Below, one piece after another: positions 31,720 to 40,022 of a stretch of DNA of 52,634 nucleotides. The stretch is from a virus. Each line of letters opens with the position of its first letter. Position 1 is the stretch's first letter. Made by a program: the position numbers and the translations under genes. The DNA lies in the IMG/VR virus record IMGVR_UViG_3300028831_000041, positions 1-52,634 of that record; one strand, given 5' to 3'. The notes beneath the pieces were generated by a model that saw only the letters and a program-made list of their open reading frames with translations, did no database searches and was not told where the DNA came from.

Positions 31720-33476
31720 AAAAATTTCTTATAATTTTTCTATTAATTTCTATTTCACTACAGGCACAAACTGTCACAAACTATCTAGTATCTACTAATG
31801 CATTTCCATATTTTCTAACTAATTATCTATCGGCAACACAATTTGATCTCACTAGTTTTCCACTTAAACTTACTAATAATGTTGGTGGTGTAACAAATGT
31901 TCAAGGTCAAGCAACTAATGCAATAGCAAATACTAATGGTATTGGATATAATACAAAATTTCGTAATCTTAGCAGTTCTGAACCTAATAATTTTGCAGTA
32001 TTTACTAACATGGGATTCTATTTTGGTACTGATTATACAAATAGGACTGGTCTTTACTTTGGACCAACTACCAATGATCCTGGTATTTATTTTGATAATC
32101 CTAGTGGTAAGAAAGCTTCTATATTCTGGTTTTCAGATCATGCTGGAGCAGGAGATTTTAGTGTTCCAGAATTGACTTTAAATTCTGATGGACCTATAGC
32201 AGTAGGAATAGCTCTTAATGGAGTTCCTGGAAGTTATGGAACAAGCAGAGGATTACAACTTGGTATTGGTGGAGTACATCAAGAATTTCTCTATTTGCAA
32301 GGATCAGCACTTCAAAGTGCATATAGATTTAAAGCACCAACTGGAGATACTAATCTAGGATATTCAGTTCCATTTCTATTTGGAGTTAATTATCAAAATG
32401 CTGGAGTAGTACATACAATGGCAGGAAATCCAGCTAATCCTGGTGCTACTTATGATTTACCAGCACTTCAAGGATTAGCAACAGCTACTAATGGTTCTGG
32501 TGTTATACGCTTCTGGAATAATTTTACAACAGATATTGCAGCAGATGGCACCAATTATGATTGGCGATTTATGCAACCATCTGTAGATATTTTAGTATCT
32601 CCAACTAATCTTTGGAACTTTGCTAATGGAACTGGCAGAGGAATTAAATCTTGGGGAAACATTTTAACAACTAACAGGGTTCTCATAGGAATTGATGCTG
32701 GTAATGGTTATACAGGATCACAACTAGCTGGAGTTGATATTTGTTCAGGAACATATTTTGATGAGATTTGGGGTTCTGATATATTTGGATACACTCGTAA
32801 TAATAACACTGAGAAGATATTTGGTGTTAGGGGTGCTCCATATTCTACATCAGTAAATCCTCCATTCATATTCTCTTATGATGCAGATGGTGGTAATAAT
32901 ACTTTTCGTTATGGTGGTGGAGGTTCATCTGCTGGAATTACATCACATGATTTCTATGCTGCTACTAATGTTACTGGTGCTGCTGACACTAGGCTGATGC
33001 ATATAGATGTTAATGGTGTTACATTTGATCGTGCTATTGTTGGGAATGGTGCCTTCATTACTAATATTCCAACAAGTGCTATTAATGGGCTAGATAATGC
33101 TCTTACAAATAAAGCTCTTGTATCTTCTAGTGTATATTCTCCTAGTTCTTGTTCATCAGCATGTTCTATTAGTCCTGCTACTTTTTACATATCTCCTGTA
33201 TCATATAGCTTATATATGTTATGTGCAAATAGTACTATGATTAGTGCTCCTGTTTCTACTGGAACTTATACTCTTACTATAACGTACAATGACGATCAAG
33301 GAACAGATACATTAATTCAAACAATTGATCTGTCTAGTTCTAATAGACGCACTAATTTTGTTAAAGCTATAACTTTGGGTGGAAGCGCAGTAACTCAATG
33401 GTCCTATGCTTATACAAGTGTAACTGGAGGATCTGCTCAAGTTAATACTAGAATATCTCTCATAAAAGTTCAATGA
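31716..33476 (+). CDS. fibre-like protein with signal peptide (586 aa)
   Basis: ATG overlaps the preceding stop. MKKFLIIFLLISISLQAQTV is a Sec signal. The rest is beta-rich and Asn/Gly-rich; a GNGAFITNIPTSAINGLDNALTNK segment is close to the C-terminal fibre phrase of the other two proteins. Third member of a three-gene fibre set. Confidence 0.7.
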   Translation: MKKFLIIFLLISISLQAQTVTNYLVSTNAFPYFLTNYLSATQFDLTSFPLKLTNNVGGVTNVQGQATNAIANTNGIGYNTKFRNLSSSEPNNFAVFTNMGFYFGTDYTNRTGLYFGPTTNDPGIYFDNPSGKKASIFWFSDHAGAGDFSVPELTLNSDGPIAVGIALNGVPGSYGTSRGLQLGIGGVHQEFLYLQGSALQSAYRFKAPTGDTNLGYSVPFLFGVNYQNAGVVHTMAGNPANPGATYDLPALQGLATATNGSGVIRFWNNFTTDIAADGTNYDWRFMQPSVDILVSPTNLWNFANGTGRGIKSWGNILTTNRVLIGIDAGNGYTGSQLAGVDICSGTYFDEIWGSDIFGYTRNNNTEKIFGVRGAPYSTSVNPPFIFSYDADGGNNTFRYGGGGSSAGITSHDFYAATNVTGAADTRLMHIDVNGVTFDRAIVGNGAFITNIPTSAINGLDNALTNKALVSSSVYSPSSCSSACSISPATFYISPVSYSLYMLCANSTMISAPVSTGTYTLTITYNDDQGTDTLIQTIDLSSSNRRTNFVKAITLGGSAVTQWSYAYTSVTGGSAQVNTRISLIKVQ

Positions 33477-33483
33477 ATAATGT

Positions 33484-33810
33484 ATGTTTTTTGCTGTTGC
33501 AGATTTTCTCAATTTCACGGTTGGAAATATACTAACTATAACCAGTGTAGTATCTGGGGTAATAATAACATGGCAAAAAATAAAAGATGCACAACAGGTT
33601 ATGCAAGACAAATTGCAGGAGCATGAAACAAAATTAGCTGACTTAGTGAAAGATAAAACAATAATGGCTCTGAATACTGATAGAATAGAGAATTATCATC
33701 AACGACTTAGAAAATTAGAGGCTATGATAGAACAGTTTGTAATAATTGCAAATGATGTAAAATGGATAAAAGGATATATGAGACGAGAAGAACAAGAAGA
33801 AAAAGGATAG
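33484..33810 (+). CDS. membrane plus coiled-coil protein (108 aa), possible lysis component
   Basis: One hydrophobic helix near residues 10-30 (NFTVGNILTITSVVSGVIITW) followed by a long coiled coil (QDKLQEHETKLADL; HQRLRKLEAMIEQF) and a basic end. Position before a holin-like gene suggests a lysis or holin-partner role, but it could equally be a tail-associated membrane protein. Confidence 0.55.
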   Translation: MFFAVADFLNFTVGNILTITSVVSGVIITWQKIKDAQQVMQDKLQEHETKLADLVKDKTIMALNTDRIENYHQRLRKLEAMIEQFVIIANDVKWIKGYMRREEQEEKG

Positions 33811-33813
33811 AAG

Positions 33814-34083
33814 ATGTTAAAGAACCTACTAACAAATTGGAAAACTACTTCAGCAGGTCTTACAATGATAATTGGTGCGACTGTGCATCTTATATTTCAT
33901 GTTCTTGATAAAACTGCTGATGAAGCAACTTGGAAGAATGATTTAATAGGCATTACTGCTGGTATTGGTTTAATGGCTGCTGGTGATAGTGCCGTTACAA
34001 AGAAAGAAGTAGAAAATGTTAAACAAGCTGTAGTAACTGGAGATACATCACACATAACTAAAGAGACTGAAAAGAAAGACTAA
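33814..34083 (+). CDS. holin-like protein (89 aa)
   Basis: Two hydrophobic helices (TSAGLTMIIGATVHLIFHVL; DLIGITAGIGLMAAGDSAV) and a short charged tail, a size and profile typical of phage holins. These permeabilise the inner membrane to start lysis. No endolysin was recognised next to it, so the call is moderate. Confidence 0.6.
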   Translation: MLKNLLTNWKTTSAGLTMIIGATVHLIFHVLDKTADEATWKNDLIGITAGIGLMAAGDSAVTKKEVENVKQAVVTGDTSHITKETEKKD

Positions 34084-34084
34084 T

Positions 34085-34636
34085 ATGAAGAAACTTATAA
34101 TGATCCTTAGTAGTTTACTTATTGTTGGCGCGGCAATCTCACAACCATTAGCATTTCCACCAGGAAGTCCCACTGTTAATAGTAATACTCCGACAGCCAA
34201 TATTCAAAGCATTATTGCGAATATTGATGAGAGTACTAATCTATTCGCCTTTCAAGAAATTGAGGTTCGTGTAGGTGCAGTATATTCACAAAAAACTGGA
34301 GAATTTGGTGAATTACTTGCTATTGAAAAATGGGATCTAGGTATAAAGAATCTAGGGTTGGGCGCCGAAGTTATTACATCTGCCAATGAACAAGCAGCAG
34401 AATTTTTATATTTGGGATATAGGAAAGTGCTTGGTAATGTTGCTGGTTCTTTGTATGTGGGTGGTGGATATTCAGAGATTGATAGATCACCAATGGGTAT
34501 TATTGGTATGCGCCTAGAATATCGTATCAATAAACATCTTGGTATCTTCACATCAGTAAATGAAGGCATTCTTACAAAAGCACAATCCACTAAACGTGGT
34601 CTCCTTACTGGAGTTGGTGTTAGCTATGCTTTCTAA
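34085..34636 (+). CDS. outer-membrane beta-barrel-like protein with signal peptide
   Basis: MKKLIMILSSLLIVGAAISQ is a Sec signal. The mature part alternates polar and hydrophobic residues in strands (EIEVRVGAVYSQKTGEF; AGSLYVGGGYSEI; MGIIGMRLEYRIN) and ends GVGVSYAF. A terminal aromatic residue is the BAM-recognition signature of outer-membrane barrels. It could block superinfection, alter permeability or take part in lysis. Unusual for a phage. Confidence 0.7.
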   Translation: MKKLIMILSSLLIVGAAISQPLAFPPGSPTVNSNTPTANIQSIIANIDESTNLFAFQEIEVRVGAVYSQKTGEFGELLAIEKWDLGIKNLGLGAEVITSANEQAAEFLYLGYRKVLGNVAGSLYVGGGYSEIDRSPMGIIGMRLEYRINKHLGIFTSVNEGILTKAQSTKRGLLTGVGVSYAF

Positions 34637-35300
34637 GAAGATGAGCGACTTCACATCAGTAGTAAAGCATCTTGATATAGTAAAGGCTAGGAAAGCCACT
34701 AGTGATGACCTGCATCGCAGTGGTCCTAATTTTGCTAATCCTGATAAATATCTTTCGGTTGTTACTTCTAGAGCAATTAAGAAGATTCCACTTGTTCTTA
34801 CTATACCAAAACATGTCTATACTTATGCTCAAATAGCACTTTATGGACAACCTAGATTACTATTTCAGTACAATATTTCAATGACTAAGCCTTTCTATCT
34901 GATAAATGCTTATCCTGTTGGTGGTGCATTTGTTAGAGGAGGTTCAGTTTGTATTAAATATAGAAGTGGAACAGATGTATTTCGCTACAGATTAGGGGGA
35001 GCAACTGGAGCTACTAATCAAGGAAATAACATATTCTTTCAAAATTATAATAATCAAAAGATAGGATCTAATTTTTGTATTGAGTTTTGGCTCACTAATG
35101 CATTTCCATTGTTGCCATCCTTTGGAATAATACAGGATATAGTATTACAAACATCTATTCTTTCTAATCCAAATACATCAGATGATATACAGATTAGTGA
35201 TGTTATAACAAGTGATGCTCTTGAAAGAACTGACCTTGGAAACTATTTTCCATCATTTGTACCAATGCAGCAAGATAATCAAGTTTGGTTAGACAATTAA
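34626..35300 (+). CDS. hypothetical virion protein (224 aa)
   Basis: ATG at 34626 preferred (GGAG upstream; overlap of 11 nt with the barrel gene); an ATG at 34641 is the alternative. Beta-rich body (KYRSGTDVFRYRLGGATGAT) with no signal peptide. Its place just before the C1q-tailed protein suggests a receptor-binding or baseplate-like part. Function unknown. Confidence 0.6.
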   Translation: MLSKKMSDFTSVVKHLDIVKARKATSDDLHRSGPNFANPDKYLSVVTSRAIKKIPLVLTIPKHVYTYAQIALYGQPRLLFQYNISMTKPFYLINAYPVGGAFVRGGSVCIKYRSGTDVFRYRLGGATGATNQGNNIFFQNYNNQKIGSNFCIEFWLTNAFPLLPSFGIIQDIVLQTSILSNPNTSDDIQISDVITSDALERTDLGNYFPSFVPMQQDNQVWLDN

Positions 35301-35303
35301 TTT

Positions 35304-36425
35304 ATGGCACTTTCACAGCAAGATATTAGTAAAGGTGCAGATATGACTGGGATTAATCCCTATAATGGGGGTGATCTTAATGTTCTTGTAGATAATGCAC
35401 AACCAGTTGATGATACCAATGGTGAAGGTAAAGGTCTTACTCTTGTTACAAAAGATACTGCTGTAGATACTCCTAATGTTCCTAATGCTACTATTGCTGG
35501 ACAAACAAAATGGAAACGTTACTTTTGGATACGAATACCTTATAATACAGTAGTTGATAAGACTCCTCTAATCTATGCATGGAATGATAATGCTCCAAAT
35601 GATGCCACTTTACTAAAATGGGTAAGACTTCTCATTGATACCACAGTCATTGAAAATCTTGCTAATACAGCACTAGCAAACTCACAGCAAGCAATCACGA
35701 CAGCAAATACTGCCAATACTACTTCTAATGCTGCTAATGTTAGTGCAAATACTGCAAATACAAATGCAAATAATGCTTTAGCACAAGTAGCTGGTGCAAC
35801 TGCTGCCGCCGCTAATGCAGTAACACAAGCTGCCACAGCAAATAGCAATGCAACTAGTGCGCTTAGCAATGCTAATAGTGCTGTAGCTTCTGCTAATAAT
35901 GCAGTAAATATTGCAAATCAAGCAACTAATATCAGTGGTAACTTTGTAAAGATTGTTGAACGAAAGAACAAAGGAGTTGATGCAGCTAATAGTGCTGCTG
36001 GGAAGAATACACGTATCCTTAATTATGTTGAATATGATCCTACTCCACTTATCTCTCTTGATGCTGTAACTGGACATTTTACAGTCCTCACAACTGGATA
36101 TTATAAGATTTGTGCAAAGTGTGCAGTTTGGTTCAATCTGGTAAACTCTACTGAAAATGCTCAACTATTTCTAGTAAAAAATTCTGATGATAGTAATCTC
36201 ATTGAAGGAAATGTTCATACATTTTCTATAGGAATTGCTGCTGGTGTTGTATGTTACTCTGAACTGTATGGAGTCATACAAATTAATGCAAATACAGTTC
36301 TGAGGCTAGATCACTATATTAAGTCAGTCATGGTAAACGGGCTTGGAAAGGCATCAGGATTTACTACAAGTGGTGGAGATGCTCATGAAATCTACTCTAT
36401 TGTAGAAATACAAAAGGTTGGATAA
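35304..36425 (+). CDS. trimeric coiled-coil protein with C1q-like C-terminus (receptor-binding candidate)
   Basis: An N-terminal domain (residues 1-110) is followed by a long Ala/Asn heptad region (about residues 115-210; many NANxA/TANTA repeats), typical of trimeric fibre shafts. The final about 150 residues (YDPTPLISLDAVTGHFTVLTTGYYKICAKCAVWF ...) have the GYY-type pattern of C1q/TNF-like trimeric heads. Likely attaches to the host surface. Confidence 0.7.
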   Translation: MALSQQDISKGADMTGINPYNGGDLNVLVDNAQPVDDTNGEGKGLTLVTKDTAVDTPNVPNATIAGQTKWKRYFWIRIPYNTVVDKTPLIYAWNDNAPNDATLLKWVRLLIDTTVIENLANTALANSQQAITTANTANTTSNAANVSANTANTNANNALAQVAGATAAAANAVTQAATANSNATSALSNANSAVASANNAVNIANQATNISGNFVKIVERKNKGVDAANSAAGKNTRILNYVEYDPTPLISLDAVTGHFTVLTTGYYKICAKCAVWFNLVNSTENAQLFLVKNSDDSNLIEGNVHTFSIGIAAGVVCYSELYGVIQINANTVLRLDHYIKSVMVNGLGKASGFTTSGGDAHEIYSIVEIQKVG

Positions 36426-36427
36426 CT

Positions 36428-37408
36428 ATGCTAATAGATGTTCTAACTAGACTTTCTGCTGATACTGGTCTTTCTGCTGATCAGAAGCGTAATACTTTAT
36501 TACAACTATTGCAAACATCAGCTAGAGAGATGCATAAAGAACTAGAGTGCACTAAGATATACCGTGAGATTACACTTGCTGTTCCAGTAGATAAACTTGT
36601 ATCATTACCATCATTTATTGGTGAATTGCGTGGTACTAGAATGCATACTAATGAATTACCTTTTAATCGTGATTCCATAGGATCACCACGTTATGTAACT
36701 AATACACTAGAGTATAAATTTAAGAATTGGCGTGATCTTGGTGATAGTCCTGTACAAGTTTTACCAGAAGAAATAGGACAGATTACACTTAGTTGTGATT
36801 CTGTTGAAGATACTACAGTCAGTGTTCTAATTGGTGGTGAATCTCCTGGATCATCATTTGTAGAAGAATCTGTTTTAATGAATGCAGTATCTAAGACTAC
36901 AACTAGATTATTTGGACCAATGATTTTTTCTATTGCTTGTGCATCTAAGGATCGCCTATATGACATTACAATTAAGGATGTTATAGGTAATGAATTAGCT
37001 ATTCTTGGAAATAACCAACAAAAGACACGATATAAAATTATAGATGTTTCTCAAGTCTTTTGGACACTTGATACATCTGCTGGTGAATCACTGATTGATG
37101 TTCTCTATAAGTTACCAGCATATAATCTTACACGTGATTCTGATTCATTCTATGCTGGAGATGATTTTGATGAAGCTTGGTATAATATGGCAATGTTCTT
37201 CTTCTTGAAGCCACTTCAGAATCGTTTGCAAGATGCTATGACACACAGAGCTGCGGCGCTTGACTTTGTAAGAAGTGCGAAGGACTCTACTGAAGATGGT
37301 ATAATAAAGAAACTAAGTTTTGGTCGTAACAGATTCTATGGACTATTTAGAAAATATCGTTACTATCCAGGATCAGTAACAAATGTAGATCACAATATAC
37401 AGCCATGA
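36428..37408 (+). CDS. putative head-tail or tail structural protein (326 aa)
   Basis: Helical start (MLIDVLTRLSADTGLSADQKRN), beta-rich middle and a helical C-terminus with FYGLFRKYRYYPG. Size and order after the receptor-binding gene are those of podovirus-type tail tube or adaptor proteins. No diagnostic motif was seen. Confidence 0.5.
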   Translation: MLIDVLTRLSADTGLSADQKRNTLLQLLQTSAREMHKELECTKIYREITLAVPVDKLVSLPSFIGELRGTRMHTNELPFNRDSIGSPRYVTNTLEYKFKNWRDLGDSPVQVLPEEIGQITLSCDSVEDTTVSVLIGGESPGSSFVEESVLMNAVSKTTTRLFGPMIFSIACASKDRLYDITIKDVIGNELAILGNNQQKTRYKIIDVSQVFWTLDTSAGESLIDVLYKLPAYNLTRDSDSFYAGDDFDEAWYNMAMFFFLKPLQNRLQDAMTHRAAALDFVRSAKDSTEDGIIKKLSFGRNRFYGLFRKYRYYPGSVTNVDHNIQP

Positions 37409-37710
37409 AACGTCTTGCCATTATTTCTATAATGTTGCTTTGTATTATCCTAGGAATAATTGCTTACACACAAACTAATGAAGTAAATGGTAAGACAGGA
37501 ATGTTTCCAAATGCTGTTGATTATACACAATATGTTGTGCTTAATTGGCCAGCTACAAATGGCACAGTATATCAGATACAGTATTGTACAAATTCATTTC
37601 TTACAAACTGGACAGTCTATACAAATATAGCTGTTCTTAGTGATGGTTTAGTGCAATACACTTGTTATATGACAATGGGAACAAATGCCACATTTAGAGT
37701 GATGAGATAA
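37405..37710 (+). CDS. secreted fibronectin-like small protein (101 aa)
   Basis: MKRLAIISIMLLCIILGIIA is a signal anchor or Sec signal. The mature domain includes VYQIQYCTNSFLTNWTVYTN, a phrase typical of fibronectin-III-like repeats in Verrucomicrobia secreted proteins. ATG overlaps the previous stop by 4 nt. A cell-surface or virion accessory role is possible. Confidence 0.65.
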   Translation: MKRLAIISIMLLCIILGIIAYTQTNEVNGKTGMFPNAVDYTQYVVLNWPATNGTVYQIQYCTNSFLTNWTVYTNIAVLSDGLVQYTCYMTMGTNATFRVMR

Positions 37711-37711
37711 T

Positions 37712-37993
37712 ATGAACTTAAGAACTTTTTTAAAGTCATTAATTCCGTTAAGTTTGATTCCATTAATTAAGCCGACTAATAAAATTAAAGTTGGTGATAT
37801 AGTTAAATGGAATGAGTGGGCTGCTTATCCAAGTAAAAAACATCTTGTAAGATTATCTATAGTTACTTGTGTGTGGAATGATGGAGTTTTACTTGTAGAT
37901 GATCAAAGAGGAATTCATTCTAATAGTGTTACTGTAGTTGGTCATTGTGATTCTATAACTGCTCGTAGCGGATGGATATGTGATAAAGCATGA
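37712..37993 (+). CDS. hypothetical protein with N-terminal hydrophobic segment (93 aa)
   Basis: Begins MNLRTFLKSLIPLSLIPLIK, an N-terminal hydrophobic stretch like a signal or anchor. The rest is strand-like (KVGDIVKWNEWAAYPSKK; WNDGVLLVDD). Could be an SH3-like small domain. Function unknown. Confidence 0.6.
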   Translation: MNLRTFLKSLIPLSLIPLIKPTNKIKVGDIVKWNEWAAYPSKKHLVRLSIVTCVWNDGVLLVDDQRGIHSNSVTVVGHCDSITARSGWICDKA

Positions 37994-39690
37994 TAGCTCT
38001 ACAGAAATCATTTAGTTCTGGTCTTAATCAGATAGTTGATGATTCTCAGATTGATGAGAATGGTTATGTATGGTTAGTGAATGGTCGTAACAGATTTGGT
38101 CCTATTGAACCAACTAAGAAACATATTGAGATAGAAAATGCTCCATCTGGGATAAAACAAGGTATTATAGCAGTTGGTAATATTCTAGTAATTTTTGTAG
38201 CAGGTAGAGCATATTATCAGAGAGATGGTGATGCTGATTGGACAATGATTCCAAACTTTCAAATGTCTACTACAGAATATCAGTATTGGACACAAACTAT
38301 TCCAGCATCTACATTTAATTTTGCTCGTCGTTTAGATGTTGGTGCTAATATTCATGCTCCAATAATTGCAAATGTTGACTTCAAGTTACAAGGTTCTCCT
38401 GCTGGAATACTTGTTCAGGATGGAATTAATCAACCTTGGCTAATTGAGTATGATAGCACTAATCAGATATTCATGGCTCGAATTACTAAAAGTTTCATAG
38501 AGTGGAATAATCAAGCTGATGATGGTTCTGATAGAGAATATGTTCCAATCGGGAAACAGATGATGTTCATGAATCAGACACTCTTTATAGTGTCAAAAGA
38601 TTATAAAGTTGTGTATAGATCCATTACTGGACGTCCTCTTGATTTCATGATTAATGTTGATGTCAATGGTAATAAGGCACCTACTGAGTCTATTGGTGGC
38701 GCCTTCTCATTATCATTTGCCTTTGATTTTGACGACATTACTTGCATACAAGCATTAGATATTCCAGACTCATTTGTTTATGCTACTGAACATAACACTA
38801 GGATTATTACCGCTGATTATACTCGTACTCTATTTGGCGAACCTACATTTAGAGAAACGGCAAAAATCAGATCAGGAATTGTTAATCAATATTCTTTTTC
38901 TGATAGTTTGGGTGATTATGTACACATCGATTTTGATGGCGTTAAATCGTTTAATGCGGTACAACAGCTTAAGTTCAAGGGTTCAAATAGTATCTTTTCA
39001 TTACAGCTGTCAAAATTGTTACACAATGTACGAACAGGAAAACCAATCAAACAACAATATTGTTCTGTCATAAACTACAATAATTATCTCCTTTTTAATC
39101 TTGATACAACATGGGATAATCTTACTGCTGTATATGATACATTGAAGCAACAATGGGTTGGTCTTGATATAACTGAGGCAGCGAGAGTAAAACAATTTGC
39201 AATAGTGCATACTACAACAGAACAAATACTCTACTGTATCACAAAGCTTAATAAAGTCTTCAAGATGTATTCCTCGGAAATATCAGAAGTTGCTGAATTA
39301 CGAGTAAAAGGATTTGTAGTACAAGAGACAGATGTTGAACACAAGTCTCAATATCTACGACTAATGTTTGATGGCGGTACTTATGACGGTGAAGTTGTCC
39401 TGAGAGAATTTGTGGATCAGCAGGAAAGCTATGGTGCATATACTAGATTGCCTCTAAAGGCAAAAGTTGGTTCCATCAAATATCCTATTATACCACCAGT
39501 TATTCCTGGAACAGAGCAAAGAACTGAGAATCCATCATTCTCACTTACTACTGGACTTACTGGAAAGAAGATTGCCTTCATAGTGAGTTGGACTAATAAT
39601 AGTCTCCTAATTGAATTTAAATTGTCAACATCAGAGATGCAAGATCAAGCATCACAACGACAAAAAGAAAATACATATACAACGAATTAA
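37990..39690 (+). CDS. tail nozzle/stabilisation-type protein (566 aa)
   Basis: Begins SSGLNQIVDDSQIDENGYVWLVNGRNRFG, then repeated beta-rich blades, resembling the propeller-type tail proteins (stabilisation protein, T7 gp12-like) that cap a short tail. Mapped between the smaller tail gene and the internal proteins, the expected order. Assigned by pattern. Confidence 0.6.
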   Translation: MIALQKSFSSGLNQIVDDSQIDENGYVWLVNGRNRFGPIEPTKKHIEIENAPSGIKQGIIAVGNILVIFVAGRAYYQRDGDADWTMIPNFQMSTTEYQYWTQTIPASTFNFARRLDVGANIHAPIIANVDFKLQGSPAGILVQDGINQPWLIEYDSTNQIFMARITKSFIEWNNQADDGSDREYVPIGKQMMFMNQTLFIVSKDYKVVYRSITGRPLDFMINVDVNGNKAPTESIGGAFSLSFAFDFDDITCIQALDIPDSFVYATEHNTRIITADYTRTLFGEPTFRETAKIRSGIVNQYSFSDSLGDYVHIDFDGVKSFNAVQQLKFKGSNSIFSLQLSKLLHNVRTGKPIKQQYCSVINYNNYLLFNLDTTWDNLTAVYDTLKQQWVGLDITEAARVKQFAIVHTTTEQILYCITKLNKVFKMYSSEISEVAELRVKGFVVQETDVEHKSQYLRLMFDGGTYDGEVVLREFVDQQESYGAYTRLPLKAKVGSIKYPIIPPVIPGTEQRTENPSFSLTTGLTGKKIAFIVSWTNNSLLIEFKLSTSEMQDQASQRQKENTYTTN

Positions 39691-39693
39691 TTT

Positions 39694-40020
39694 ATGCCAC
39701 TTGGAGCAACAGTAAATATTTCTGTACCAGACTTACCAGATTCAGACGTTTGGTTCGCAAATGCGGCAGCTTGGAAAAACTATTGGGCAGAAATACCAGC
39801 AGATGTTACTTTAGATCCTATTAACACGACACTATATGTTCCTGTTCCTTATGATAATACATTACAGGCAGCAGCATTTAATGTAGATGGTACTGACTAT
39901 ATTGTTGCTACTAAAGCGATGTTTGATTCATTAAAGGCAAGACTTGATGCACTAGAAGGATCATATCAAGATTTACGCTCACAATTAAAAGATGGTAGTC
40001 TTATAACTAACGCACAATAA
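39694..40020 (+). CDS. hypothetical virion protein (108 aa)
   Basis: N-terminal beta-rich part with YVPVPYDNTLQAAAFNVDGT, then a helix (KAMFDSLKARLDALEGSYQDL) at the end. Compact spacing with neighbours, ending 2 nt before the next ATG. Likely minor tail component; not proven. Confidence 0.55.
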   Translation: MPLGATVNISVPDLPDSDVWFANAAAWKNYWAEIPADVTLDPINTTLYVPVPYDNTLQAAAFNVDGTDYIVATKAMFDSLKARLDALEGSYQDLRSQLKDGSLITNAQ

Positions 40021-40022
40021 TT

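Noticed and set aside
35305-35320. TGGCACTTTCACAGCA on the plus strand, matching the -24/-12 pattern
   Set aside because: It is the coding start of the coiled-coil fibre gene (MALSQQ), with no gap or downstream gene start to explain a promoter. The most likely chance match.
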